Shown: in pieces, positions 1-8,257 of the stretch
Position numbering within the stretch: position 1 is the stretch's first letter
Layout of the letters: each line of letters starts with the position of its first letter
Assembly: GCA_035310145.1 (NCBI GenBank)
Contig: DATGEL010000005.1
Span: forward strand, 1 to 64,000
Direction: 5' to 3'
Length of the DNA: 64,000 nt
From: Dehalococcoidia bacterium
GTDB taxonomy: Bacteria; Chloroflexota; Dehalococcoidia; CAUJGQ01
Notes under the pieces: generated by a model
What the model was told of the DNA's origin: nothing
Databases searched by the model: none
What the model saw: only the letters and a program-made list of their open reading frames with translations
Translations under genes and position numbers: made by a program

Positions 1-815
1 ACGTCCTGCACGCGCTGGCTTTGCGCCCCGTGCGCCCGCGCCGTGTGCACAAGATTTGCCGTGTTCTCGCTCTTGTCGCCGCCGATCACCAGCACCACGT
101 CCGCCCGGCGCGCCCCGGCGATCACCGCCTGCTGGCGGTTCTCCGTCGCGTAGCAGATCGAGGCGTGCTCGTTGGCGCCGGCCGCCTCTGCCGCGGTGGC
201 GATCGCCGGCCGGGCGCGAGGATAGCGCCGGCGGATCGCGGCGATGATCGCCTGTGCGTCCTGGATGCTCCAGGTCGTCTGCGTGACGAAGACGATCTGA
301 TCATCCGGCGGCAACTCTAGCCGCTCCACGTCGGCGATCGAGGAGACGACGTGCGTACGGTCGGGCACCTCGCCCAGCGTACCCGTGATCTCATCGTGGG
401 CGCGCTTGCCGATGAGGATGATCTGGTCGGCGGCGTGGCGCAGCACGGCCTCGTGCACGCGGGCGACCAGCGGGCAGGTGAGGTCGATCACGGCATGAAA
501 ATCGCGCGCCGCCGCCTGCGCCCGCACCGCCGGCGAGACGCCGTGCGCACTGAACAGCAGTACGGCTCCGTCCGGCGCCTCGGCCACGTCGTCGCAAAAC
601 TCGACGCCGAGCGCCCGCAGCTCGTTCACCGGGTCGGGGTTGTGCACGATCTCGTGATAGACCCATACCGGCCGGTCGGGGTAGATCTGCCGCGCCAGGT
701 CGGCGCCGCGCAGGGCGAAGAGCACGCCGGCGCAATAGCCGTGCGGATGCGCCACGAGCACGCGCTCGACGCTCAGGGCCGCGGCTGCAACGGGAACGGC
801 GGCTTCGGGTTCCAT
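1..815 (-). CDS. ispH: 4-hydroxy-3-methylbut-2-enyl diphosphate reductase (IspH/LytB), truncated by window edge
   Basis: Last enzyme of the MEP isoprenoid pathway: a 4Fe-4S protein that reduces HMBPP to IPP and DMAPP in the cytosol. The ATG at 815 opens a frame running off the left edge (about 271 codons seen; family about 300-330), so the C-terminus is missing. The cluster-binding N-terminal motif appears as HGYCAGV near residue 25, and the C-terminal domain shows GGDKSENTANL in place of the usual GGxNSSNT. Conserved pieces such as CPLVARVHEAV and FVTQTTWS lie between. The start sits just before a palindromic repeat at 839-972, so its promoter must lie in or beyond that element. Identification is firm. 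Confidence 0.93.
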   Translation of the reverse strand, partial: MEPEAAVPVAAAALSVERVLVAHPHGYCAGVLFALRGADLARQIYPDRPVWVYHEIVHNPDPVNELRALGVEFCDDVAEAPDGAVLLFSAHGVSPAVRAQAAARDFHAVIDLTCPLVARVHEAVLRHAADQIILIGKRAHDEITGTLGEVPDRTHVVSSIADVERLELPPDDQIVFVTQTTWSIQDAQAIIAAIRRRYPRARPAIATAAEAAGANEHASICYATENRQQAVIAGARRADVVLVIGGDKSENTANLVHTARAHGAQSQRVQD

Positions 816-838
816 CGCTTCAAGTATGGCACGGCTGG

Positions 839-972
839 GCGCGTGGCCTCACCCCCTAACCCCCTCTCCAGTTCCTGGAGAGGGGGATCTGCGGAAGGCG
901 ATTCCAATCTCAAATTCCGAGTCCTCCCCTCTCCATGCAATGGAGAGGGGGCCGGGGGGTGAGGCCACGCGC
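839..972. repeat. Family 2 palindromic mobile-like element, copy a
   Basis: A 134-bp element bounded by inverted ends GCGCGTGGCCTCACCCC (839-855) and its complement (956-972). Inside are two hairpins: one with arms CCCCCTCTCC and GGAGAGGGGG, the other with CCCCTCTCC and GGAGAGGGG around an ATGCAAT centre. They are separated by about 45 bp that is less palindromic. It lies between the ispH start and a divergent UroD-like gene. A related copy is at 21131-21266. There is no coding capacity, and the structure resembles a MITE or REP-type element. Confidence 0.8.
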
Positions 973-1024
973 TATCATCGATCGCGCGAGCGCGTGTGCC
1001 CGCGGCACGGCAAGGAGGCCGGCG

Positions 1025-2023
1025 ATGACAACCACGACCATGTCTCACAAGCAGCGGCTGCGCGCCGCGCTGGACGGCCAGGCGGTGGATCATGCTCCGG
1101 CCGCGCTCTGGGGCCACGACTTCAAGCGGGAGTGGTCCGCTGTTGACCTTGCGGCCTTCACCATCGAGTCCTACGACACGTACGGCTGGGACCTGATTAA
1201 GCTCAACCCGCGCGCCACCTACTATTTCGAGGCCTGGGGCAGCGTCTACCAGCCCACCGGCAGCACGCAGCCGCGCCTACAACACCACCCGCTCAACAGC
1301 GCCGAAGAGCTCGCCAACCTGCCCGAGATCGAGGCGACGGCCGGCGTCTTCGCCGAGCAGCTCGAGGGCCTGGACCGCGTGGTTGCGCAGGTCGGCCACG
1401 AGGTCGACGTGATCCAGACCGTGTTCAATCCGCTCACCGTCGCCAGCGGCCTGCTGGGCATGCGTCCGCCCGCCTTCCTTGAGCTGACGCGGCGCCGGCC
1501 CGCGCTCGTGCACAAGGGCCTGGCGACGATCGCCCGCGTGCTGGCCCGCTACGCCGCTGCCTGCCGCGAGGCGGGCGCCGGCGGCGTCTTCTTCGCCACG
1601 GTCGACTGGGGTACGAGCGATGCAGCCGACGCGGCGTTCTACCGCGAGTACGGCCGCCCCTACGACCTGCAAGTCCTGGCCGCCGTGCACGAGGCGCCGC
1701 TGAACGTTTTGCATGTCTGCCGCGATCACAACCTGCTCGATCTGTTGCTCGATTATCCGGTCGCCGCCTTCAACTGGGACGACCACGGCGCCGGCAACGC
1801 CTCGCTCGCCGCCGCGCAGCAGAAGACGCCGCGGGCCGTGATCGGCGGCATCGACCGCGCCACCCTGCGCGACGGCACGCCGGGAGCGATCGCGGCCCAG
1901 GCGCGGCAGGCGCTGACAGAGACCGGCAGCCGCCGCGTGGTGCTCGCCGCCGGCTGCTCCGTGGATCCCTCGGCGCCCGCCGCCAACCTGCGCGCCGTCG
2001 CCGAGGCGGCGCGCGGAGGCTGA
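1025..2023 (+). CDS. Uroporphyrinogen decarboxylase (UroD)-fold family protein
   Basis: A 332-residue protein whose overall pattern fits the UroD/MtaA superfamily: an N-terminal SHKQRLRAAL-DGQ-VDHAPAALW segment, a central barrel, and GGIDRATL-DGTP and VLAAGCSVDPSAP near the end. Frame continues upstream to 935, but that part is the repeat element. ATG 1025 has an AAGGAGG ribosome site at 1012-1018 and begins the homologous part. In high-GC environmental bacteria such paralogs are often methyltransferase-like rather than heme enzymes. No hem genes are adjacent, so a true HemE role is unlikely. Substrate unknown. Confidence 0.8.
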   Translation: MTTTTMSHKQRLRAALDGQAVDHAPAALWGHDFKREWSAVDLAAFTIESYDTYGWDLIKLNPRATYYFEAWGSVYQPTGSTQPRLQHHPLNSAEELANLPEIEATAGVFAEQLEGLDRVVAQVGHEVDVIQTVFNPLTVASGLLGMRPPAFLELTRRRPALVHKGLATIARVLARYAAACREAGAGGVFFATVDWGTSDAADAAFYREYGRPYDLQVLAAVHEAPLNVLHVCRDHNLLDLLLDYPVAAFNWDDHGAGNASLAAAQQKTPRAVIGGIDRATLRDGTPGAIAAQARQALTETGSRRVVLAAGCSVDPSAPAANLRAVAEAARGG

Positions 2024-2066
2024 AGGATGCAGCGGTCCGAGGCAAACCCTGGTACGGAGCAGTGAT

Positions 2067-3119
2067 GTGACGACCGATCAGCCCGAGCCGGAGCGGCTGT
2101 GGCCGGAAGAGTGGCAGCGCGGACCGCGCTTCAGCGGCGCCTACTCGTTCATGCGCGTGCCGCTCACGCGCGACCTGCGCTTCGCCGACGTCGCCATCGT
2201 CGGCGTTCCCTTCGACGGCGGCGTCAACCATCGCCCCGGCGCACGCTTCGGCCCGCGCGGCATCCGCAACGCCACGGCGCAGGTGCGCGCCCATCCCATG
2301 CCCGGCGATCCGCTGTGGGGGCCGCTGGAGACGCTGCGCGTCGTCGACTACGGCGATCTCGATGTCTCCTCCCCCTACATCGCCTACGCCATCGACAAGA
2401 TGCAGGAGCTGCTGGCGCCGATCTTCGCCGCCGGCGTCACGCCGATCATCCTCGGCGGCGATCACACGATCTCACTGCCGATCCTGCGCGCCATGGCGCA
2501 AACGCACGGCCCCGCGTCGCTCGTGCACTTCGACGCCCACCCCGACTTCTGGAAGCCAACCGATGCGAGCCGCCCCTACCACCACGGCACGCCCTTCCGC
2601 CTCGCCGCCGACGAAGGCTTGATCCGCGTGCACGAGTCGGTGCAGATCGGCATCCGCGGCAGCGTCTCCGGCGCCATCCTGCACGAGGTGCGCGAGGCCG
2701 GCTTTCACATGATCACCGCCGACGAGTTCTACGAGCTCGGCGTGCACGGCGCTCTGGAGCGGCTGCACCGCGTGGTGCGGCCGCCCGTCTACGTCTCGCT
2801 TGACATCGACTGCGCCGACCCCGCCTACGCACCCGGCACCGGCACGCCGGAGGTGGCCGGCCTCACCAGCCGCGAGCTGGTGCAGCTCGTCCGCGGCCTG
2901 CGCGGCCTGCCGATCGTCGGCTTCGACATCGTGGAAGTAGCGCCGCCCTTCGACCAGAGCGAGATCACCGCCCTGCTCGCCGCCAACCTGGTCTACGAGT
3001 TTTTGGAGCTGGCCGCCGCCCTGAAGCGGGGCAGCAACCGGCGGGCAACGAGCAACCGAGCCGGGCGGGCGTCTGCGCCGGCCGCACGGCGCCGGCCGCG
3101 GAATCGGCCCGCTTCGTGA
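2067..3119 (+). CDS. Agmatinase/arginase family ureohydrolase
   Basis: Manganese-dependent hydrolase releasing urea from a guanidino compound (agmatine, arginine, guanidinobutyrate or similar). The three binuclear-metal motifs are present: GGDHTIS near residue 130, HFDAHPDFW near 155 and SLDIDCADP followed by PGTGTPEVAG near 245; FDIVEVAP follows near 290. The start is GTG 2067; the ATG at 2065 is immediately followed by a stop. The family is usually 300-320 residues. This protein is 350, and the extra C-terminal stretch after about residue 320 is Arg/Ala-rich and low complexity, perhaps readthrough into formerly non-coding DNA. The exact substrate cannot be told from sequence. Confidence 0.9.
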   Translation: MTTDQPEPERLWPEEWQRGPRFSGAYSFMRVPLTRDLRFADVAIVGVPFDGGVNHRPGARFGPRGIRNATAQVRAHPMPGDPLWGPLETLRVVDYGDLDVSSPYIAYAIDKMQELLAPIFAAGVTPIILGGDHTISLPILRAMAQTHGPASLVHFDAHPDFWKPTDASRPYHHGTPFRLAADEGLIRVHESVQIGIRGSVSGAILHEVREAGFHMITADEFYELGVHGALERLHRVVRPPVYVSLDIDCADPAYAPGTGTPEVAGLTSRELVQLVRGLRGLPIVGFDIVEVAPPFDQSEITALLAANLVYEFLELAAALKRGSNRRATSNRAGRASAPAARRRPRNRPAS

Positions 3120-3231
3120 TCGCAGAGCCCGTATACTCCAGCACGTAGACGTTGCCTGAGGAGCGCCGCTTGCACTCAGCACACTGCCGCCTTCTGTCCG
3201 CCCCAACCAGGTCGTGCGCCGGGGGCGGCGC

Positions 3232-3597
3232 GTGACGATCGAGGACCGCTTCCCCGACGAGCCCTACTGCTACCTCACCACCACCGGCCGCAGCAGCGGC
3301 CAGCCGCGCGAGATCGAGATCTGGTTCGCCGCCGAGGGCGACACGATCTACCTGCTCTCCGGCGGCGGCCACAACGCCCACTGGGTGTTAAACCTGATCA
3401 AACAACCGCGCGTGCGGGTGCGCATCGCCGACGAGACCTTCGCTGGCACGGCACGCGTGCTGGAACCCGGTGAGGAAGAGCGCGCGGCGAGGCCGCTGCT
3501 GGCCGCCAAGTACCAGGATTGGCAGCCGGGCAAGCCGCTCTCCGGCTGGGCGCGCACGGCCCTGCCCGTCGCCATCGCGCTGGAGAGCGGCGCCTGA
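3232..3597 (+). CDS. Nitroreductase family deazaflavin (F420)-type oxidoreductase
   Basis: A 121-residue split-beta-barrel protein of the DDN/nitroreductase-like family (pfam04075), which binds F420 or flavin and reduces nitro compounds, quinones or similar. Recognisable segments are YLTTTGRSSGQPREIEIWF near the N-terminus, LLSGGG-NAHWVLNL, and a terminal RVRI-DETFAGTARVLE block. The start is uncertain: GTG 3232 (preceded by GGGGGCGG) or GTG 3214. A TATACT hexamer at 3132-3137 could be the -10 box. It stands alone between the ureohydrolase and a small unknown gene. The presence of several LLM proteins in the window makes an F420-using organism plausible. Confidence 0.82.
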   Translation: MTIEDRFPDEPYCYLTTTGRSSGQPREIEIWFAAEGDTIYLLSGGGHNAHWVLNLIKQPRVRVRIADETFAGTARVLEPGEEERAARPLLAAKYQDWQPGKPLSGWARTALPVAIALESGA

Positions 3598-3734
3598 TCG
3601 ACGGGTGGCGGCGAACCGCCGCCGGCGTGCCGTCTCCCCCACCTTGCAGCGCTGCGCCATTCCATCGCAGATCGCCTGTGATACAGTTTCCCTGCGGAGG
3701 CGGCGCGCTCGGCGGCCGCCGAAGAAAGGATGGT

Positions 3735-3938
3735 ATGGACGAGAGCCAACCTTGGCAGGCGCACTACGACGAGTTGCGCGCCGTGCTGCGTCGCATCGGC
3801 GCCATACTTGGCGACAAGCGCACCCCGGCCCCGGATCGCGAGACCGCGGCGCAAGAATTCATCAGTGCCTGGCAGCAGATCACCCGTCATATCAAAGATC
3901 AACCGGCTACAGCCGGAGTTGCGGCGCCGCGCGATTAG
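3735..3938 (+). CDS. Small hypothetical protein (67 aa)
   Basis: I do not recognise this protein. ATG 3735 follows GAAAGGA at a suitable distance. The product is a 67-residue, mostly helical, hydrophilic protein with many Asp, Glu, Arg and Gln residues and no signal or membrane segment. It lies in the gap before the PLP-dependent dehydratase and on the same strand, 33 bp upstream of it, so the two may be cotranscribed. Confidence is moderate because of its size, although the amino-acid mix is natural and not like a shadow frame. Confidence 0.55.
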   Translation: MDESQPWQAHYDELRAVLRRIGAILGDKRTPAPDRETAAQEFISAWQQITRHIKDQPATAGVAAPRD

Positions 3939-3971
3939 CGTGGCGCCGCTCTGGCAGGCGAAGAATCCGCC

Positions 3972-4928
3972 ATGACCGGCATGGAAACCGCGCTCTCCTT
4001 GCCCCGCCTCGACGAGATTGAGGCCGCCGCGGCACGCCTCGCGCCGTACGTGCGCCGCACGCCGTCCCTGCCGCTGCGCCCCACCTACGGGGCGCTGCCC
4101 GGTGAGCTGTGGCTGAAGCTGGAGAGCCTGCAACACACCGGCTCATTCAAGCCACGCGGCGCCTTCAACAAGCTGCTCAGCGTGGAGGAGCCGCGGCGAA
4201 AGGCCGGCGTGGTGGCCGTCTCCGGCGGCAATCACGGACTCGGCGTCGCCTTCGCCGCGCACCGCCTCGGCGTGCCCGCCACGATCTTCCTGCCCGTCTA
4301 CGCCTCTCCCGTCAAGCAGCAGCGCATCGCCGCGCTCGGCGCTGAGATCGTGCTGAACGAGACGATCGCCGAGGCCTTCGCCCGTGCGGACGAGCGCGTT
4401 GCCGCGGCCGGCGCGGTGCCGGTGCATCCCTACGCCGACCCGCTGGTGATCTGCGGCCAGGGCACGGTTGGGCTGGAATTCGTACGCGATGCACCGCCGC
4501 TGGATGTGCTGTATGTGGCGGTGGGCGGCGGCGGGTTGCTCGCCGGCGTGAGCATCGCCGCGAAGGCGCAGCTGCCGGGGATCCACATCGTCGGCGTCGA
4601 GCCGGAAGGCGCGGCCACGCTGACCGCCGCGCGGCAGGCCGGCCGGCCGGTGACCCTGCCCAAGATCGGCTCCGTCGCCGCCGACTCGCTCGGCGCGCCG
4701 GACGTGGCGCCGCTCACGTTTGCCGCGGCACAGCAGCACGTGGACGAGGTCGTGCTGGTGAACGACGACGAGATCGTGGCGGCGCGCGCACGCCTCTGGC
4801 TTGAGCTGAACCTGGCGGCGGAGAACGGCGGCGCCGCCGCCTTCGCCGGTTATCTCAGCGGCCGCGCGGCGCGCGAGGGAAGCTGCGGCGTGATCGTCTG
4901 CGGCGGCAACATCGATCTCGGCTGGTGA
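3972..4928 (+). CDS. PLP-dependent threonine/serine dehydratase family protein
   Basis: Fold-type II PLP enzyme of the threonine ammonia-lyase / serine racemase group, which deaminates hydroxy-amino acids to 2-oxo acids. The PLP lysine is in GSFKPRGA (about K60). SGGNHG near residue 88 is the substrate/PLP loop and the phosphate loop is VGGGGLLAG near 183. It has 318 residues and no C-terminal ACT domain, so it is the catabolic, unregulated type. ATG 3972 is used; an in-frame ATG lies three codons later. Related activities (threo-3-hydroxyaspartate dehydratase, racemase) cannot be excluded. Confidence 0.88.
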   Translation: MTGMETALSLPRLDEIEAAAARLAPYVRRTPSLPLRPTYGALPGELWLKLESLQHTGSFKPRGAFNKLLSVEEPRRKAGVVAVSGGNHGLGVAFAAHRLGVPATIFLPVYASPVKQQRIAALGAEIVLNETIAEAFARADERVAAAGAVPVHPYADPLVICGQGTVGLEFVRDAPPLDVLYVAVGGGGLLAGVSIAAKAQLPGIHIVGVEPEGAATLTAARQAGRPVTLPKIGSVAADSLGAPDVAPLTFAAAQQHVDEVVLVNDDEIVAARARLWLELNLAAENGGAAAFAGYLSGRAAREGSCGVIVCGGNIDLGW

Positions 4929-5014
4929 TCGGGCCGCCGACAGCCGTGGCCGTGCAGTCGAGATTGCCATCTATATCGCTGTAACTGCCTCAGGACTATC
5001 CCCAAAAGGGTGAA

Positions 5015-5043
5015 TTGACAGGCCCGCGGACCCCGGCTACGGT
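5015..5043 (+). promoter_or_regulatory. Sigma70-like promoter for the fibronectin-III protein
   Basis: TTGACA at 5015-5020, an exact 17-bp spacer, then TACGGT at 5038-5043. It lies about 55 bp upstream of GTG 5097 on the same strand. The -35 is perfect and the -10 is weak. Confidence 0.5.
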
Positions 5044-5096
5044 GGGCGCTGGCGCCGCGCCGTCACCGCAGCGGCGGCGCTCGCGCGAGGCTGAGG

Positions 5097-6161
5097 GTGC
5101 ACCGTCGTTCGCAGAAACGAGTTTGGGCGCCGTATGCCGGCGTGCTGCTGCTGGTCGCGCTGCTTGCGGCGTCTCCCGCGCTCATGCCCGGCGCCGTGCC
5201 GGCGCCGGGCGCAGCGCTGGCCGACGACGGACCGAACGGCCCGCCGCAGCCCAGGACGCCGCCCGTGCCCACGCCCGATGCGCCCACGGTTACGGCATCG
5301 CTGCCCGCGACCCGCACCGGGTCTCCGACCAGACCGCCGCCCACGCCAGCGCCGGAGAGAACGCGCACGCCAACGCCGGCGGTGACCGTCGCCCCGACGC
5401 CAACGTCGCGGGCGCCGGTCGCCGCCACTTCCGCGGCGCTGTCGATCGTCGCGATCTCACCGGCGCCCGCGGCGCTGAGGATGCTGGCGCCGGTGTGCAG
5501 TGGCGGCGGCGACGCGATCAGTTGGTCATGGGTTCCCGCGCCGGACGCCGCGGGCTACCTCCTGCAAGTCTCAACTACCGCCGGCCAGCTCGATGACGGC
5601 ACGCTGGCCGATGCAGACACCTTCAACGGCCGCCTCGACGCCACGAACACCACCTTCTCCACCCCGGCTGTGCCCGGACAGCCGTACTTTGCGGTCGTGC
5701 TGCCGCTCAGCGCCGCAGGCCTGGCCGAAACCGATCGCGTGAGTCTACCGATCGAAAGCGTCTGCATCGACGCCGGGGCGAGCTCGCGGCCACTGCCGCC
5801 CACGCAGGCGCCCGCGCCGCCAGCGGCTGCCGTGGCGGACGCCGCAGCGCCCGCCGCGCCCAGCGACCTGGTCGCCACCCCGCTGGACGCCAGCGAAGTA
5901 CGCCTGGACTGGACCAGCAACTCCGAAGATGAAGGCGGCTTCGCCGTGGACGACGGTTACAGCGTGGTGGCCCAGGTGCCCGCGGGCGTGACCACGATCA
6001 CGCTGGTCGGCCTCGATCCGGACGGGCCGTACTGCGCGGCCGTCTACGCCTACAACCAGGCCGGCGCGTCTGACCTGAGCAACTTCGTCTGCTTCACCAC
6101 GCTATCCGACACCGGCGACAGCAGCACCGCTCGCGAGCCAGCGGCGGGGTTCTCGGGATGA
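5097..6161 (+). CDS. Secreted fibronectin type III domain protein
   Basis: A 354-residue exported protein. GTG 5097 is followed by a basic N-terminus and a hydrophobic signal segment (about residues 13-30). Next comes a Pro/Thr-rich linker typical of Chloroflexota surface proteins, a beta-rich region (about 115-225) containing a Cys pair, a second Ala/Pro linker, and a fibronectin-III-like domain (about 250-340; core APSDLVATPLDASEVRLDW). It probably binds other cell-surface material; no catalytic motif is seen. Its stop overlaps the next start as ATGA, so the two are translationally coupled. An upstream TTGACA-N17-TACGGT promoter fits. The start codon is GTG, so the exact N-terminus is slightly uncertain. 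Confidence 0.78.
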   Translation: MHRRSQKRVWAPYAGVLLLVALLAASPALMPGAVPAPGAALADDGPNGPPQPRTPPVPTPDAPTVTASLPATRTGSPTRPPPTPAPERTRTPTPAVTVAPTPTSRAPVAATSAALSIVAISPAPAALRMLAPVCSGGGDAISWSWVPAPDAAGYLLQVSTTAGQLDDGTLADADTFNGRLDATNTTFSTPAVPGQPYFAVVLPLSAAGLAETDRVSLPIESVCIDAGASSRPLPPTQAPAPPAAAVADAAAPAAPSDLVATPLDASEVRLDWTSNSEDEGGFAVDDGYSVVAQVPAGVTTITLVGLDPDGPYCAAVYAYNQAGASDLSNFVCFTTLSDTGDSSTAREPAAGFSG

Positions 6162-7591
6162 GCGCACGGCGGGCGGGCCTGGCCGCGCGCTGCGCGGGAC
6201 TCAGCGGCTCCGACCGGGTCACCGCCGGACTCTGGCTCGCCTTGGCCCTCTCGCTGGCCGTCGTTGCCGCGGGCGCGCTGGCTCACTCCGGATCGCGGTC
6301 GGCGCGACGCGCTGGCCGCACTGCGGCAGCTCCCGCGGCGATCGCCCCTCCCGCCGAAGCCAGTGCGGGCACGGCGCCGGCCGTGGCTGGCTCGATCGTC
6401 GCGGCGGCAGAGGCCGCACCCGCAGCCGCCGCCACGCCGGCGAGCAGCGCGCCCGCGCCGTGGCTCCAAGCGCCGCTGTCTGCCGACGCAGTCCCTGACA
6501 CGGCGATCGCGCCCGCTGGGGCGACGCTCGTGCGGCGGGTGAACCTCGCGGCTGTGGACGGCAGGCCAGACACGATCGTCGCCTACTGGCAGACGGTTGC
6601 CGCGGGCGGCTGCGCCCAACCGCGTATCGTCGTCTTCCGACCGGACGCAGGCGGCCAGTGGGCGGCCGTCTGGGACGCGAGCGCCGGCCAGAACGGCAAC
6701 GCGCCGCTCGTTCCTGCTTCGTGCGATGCCGCCGTGGGCCTGTTCGCGGTGCGGCCGCTGGACGCCTCAGGCACACCGTTTCTCGTCTTTTCCGCCACCG
6801 GCGCCGACGGCAGCCAGCGGGTGATCGCGCAAGCGCTCGACGATCCCGCGCACGCGCCGTCCGTGGTGCTGCCGGTCGCGGCGGCGGCACAGATCAGCCT
6901 GGCCGACGGCCTGCCCGGCTCGCTGCAGATCGAAACGTCCTTAACCGCGCCGGACGGCGCGGGTCTCGCCGAGCTGCGTGGCGAGGCGATCGGGCGTACG
7001 GACGATCTCTTCCGCTGGCAGGACGGCGGCTTCGCGCTCAGCAGCCGCAATCTGACGCTCAACTGCCTGGCCGGCAGTGTGCTCGACATGACGACCTCGG
7101 CAAACGGGCTGGCGATCGCCTTCCGCTGCCCCGCCGGCCCAGGCAGCGCTGTCACGGCAATCGAGGTCACGCCGGCGACGCAGATCGCGCCGAACCTGCT
7201 GATCGGCGGCTTGCGCACGGGCGACGATATCAGCGTCAGCCTGCTGCCGCCCGGGCCGGACGCCGCGCCGGGCGGGTTGCCTGTCGCGGCGCAGGTCAGC
7301 TCGCAGTCGGCGGCGGCACGCCAGGCAGCGTCGCGATCCGCCCCGGCCCCGGCACCGGCAGCGCCACACGCCGTTGTCGCGCCGCCGGCCACGTCGCCGC
7401 AGCCTCGCCAGCCGGTCGCCGCTCCGGTTCCGACAATCACCAACGTGGCCGCGCCGGCGGCGGAGGACAACAGCCAGCCGGCGCCGTCAGCCGCAGTGGC
7501 AAACACGACGATCGAGCCGCCGGCGCGGCCGATCCCCCTGCAGCCAGTCTCGGCCGCCACCGCTCGGCCGATCCCGCAGCAAGGTCGCTAG
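6158..7591 (+). CDS. Ala/Pro-rich membrane-anchored hypothetical protein
   Basis: I do not recognise a family. The 477-residue product begins with a basic segment, one hydrophobic helix (about residues 23-44) and then an Ala/Pro-rich linker. A compact central region (about 120-390) contains four or more Cys residues and repeated beta-like segments. The C-terminal 90 residues are a Pro/Ala/Ser-rich tail. This suggests an anchored extracytoplasmic protein. It overlaps the preceding fibronectin-III gene by four bases (ATGA), implying a shared transcript and perhaps a common surface structure. No enzymatic motif is visible. Confidence 0.72.
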   Translation: MSARRAGLAARCAGLSGSDRVTAGLWLALALSLAVVAAGALAHSGSRSARRAGRTAAAPAAIAPPAEASAGTAPAVAGSIVAAAEAAPAAAATPASSAPAPWLQAPLSADAVPDTAIAPAGATLVRRVNLAAVDGRPDTIVAYWQTVAAGGCAQPRIVVFRPDAGGQWAAVWDASAGQNGNAPLVPASCDAAVGLFAVRPLDASGTPFLVFSATGADGSQRVIAQALDDPAHAPSVVLPVAAAAQISLADGLPGSLQIETSLTAPDGAGLAELRGEAIGRTDDLFRWQDGGFALSSRNLTLNCLAGSVLDMTTSANGLAIAFRCPAGPGSAVTAIEVTPATQIAPNLLIGGLRTGDDISVSLLPPGPDAAPGGLPVAAQVSSQSAAARQAASRSAPAPAPAAPHAVVAPPATSPQPRQPVAAPVPTITNVAAPAAEDNSQPAPSAAVANTTIEPPARPIPLQPVSAATARPIPQQGR

Positions 7592-7618
7592 CCAGCCGCG
7601 CGAGCCGGTGGTGGACGC

Positions 7619-8017
7619 CTACTCCGGCAGCTCGGGCTCCGCGGGCCGCAGGTCGAGCGCCGCCTGGATCTGACGCACCGCCGCCTCCGGATCGTCAACG
7701 CCGACGACCACCTTCTTGTAGTGCTCGTGCGAGGTGCTGATCACGATCGCCTTTTCCGCGCCGTGCACGTCCCAGAACGCCCAGCCATCGTCCTCCCCCT
7801 TACCCGGCCGCCAAAACGAGCCGGCCGTGATCACGCCGGGGATGGCTGTGCCGGCCAGCCGCAACCCGCGCCGCCAGCGGCTCGCCTGCGCCGGGTCGTA
7901 CACCACGTCGGTCACATGCGCCAGCGGCAGCTCCAGCCGGCTCTTCAACGCCCAGAGCTTATCCATCCCCTCCATAACGATCGCCAGCTTGCCGCCGGCA
8001 ATCTCGATCCTCGCCAT
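7619..8017 (-). CDS. Hypothetical protein (132 aa), PH-like fold suspected
   Basis: ATG 8017 has a GGAGGAGC ribosome site eight bases upstream on the minus strand; an in-frame ATG farther upstream (8092) adds an unlike Arg/Gly-rich stretch and is rejected. The 132-residue product has a beta-strand-rich body with a conserved-looking FWDVHG-EKAIVIST segment and a final helix (DDPEAAVRQIQAAL). This is the pattern of small bacterial PH-like domain proteins of unknown function. It is convergent with the 6158 gene and divergent from the LLM gene. Function unknown. Confidence 0.68.
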   Translation of the reverse strand: MARIEIAGGKLAIVMEGMDKLWALKSRLELPLAHVTDVVYDPAQASRWRRGLRLAGTAIPGVITAGSFWRPGKGEDDGWAFWDVHGAEKAIVISTSHEHYKKVVVGVDDPEAAVRQIQAALDLRPAEPELPE

Positions 8018-8257
8018 GCCGCCCGCTCCTCCAGGATCCGGCCATCCCCGCGCCGCCAGCGCACGCTTGCGCCAGCCTGCCGCATTCATCATCGTGCAGC
8101 AGCGGCCGCCTGCACAGGACCGATTGGCCGCGCACAGGCGGATCTTCCGAGCGCCGCCATGTGCCCGCAGCGGGCCGCCGGGTCTAGGAAGCGGCTGGGC
8201 GCCGCGTGCTACACTCCGGCTGCGGAGGCGGCCGCCGACGCCAGCGGGAGGCAGGGC

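Noticed and set aside
351-962. Plus-strand frame with His/Arg/Gly-rich protein across the ispH region
   Set aside because: It is the complement-frame shadow of the minus-strand ispH coding sequence; its composition is unnatural and the ispH motifs are on the other strand.
839-972. CRISPR repeat or tRNA-like structure in the palindromic elements
   Set aside because: Copies are dispersed, not in an array with spacers, and no cloverleaf or T-loop could be formed.
5015-5043. Riboswitch-like leader before the fibronectin-III gene
   Set aside because: Only a promoter pattern is seen; no conserved aptamer-like pairing could be drawn by eye.
7721-8257. Upstream extension of the LLM oxidoreductase frame
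   Set aside because: Family-like sequence starts at ATG 8258, with a ribosome site. The extension is antisense to the 7619-8017 gene and low in protein character.
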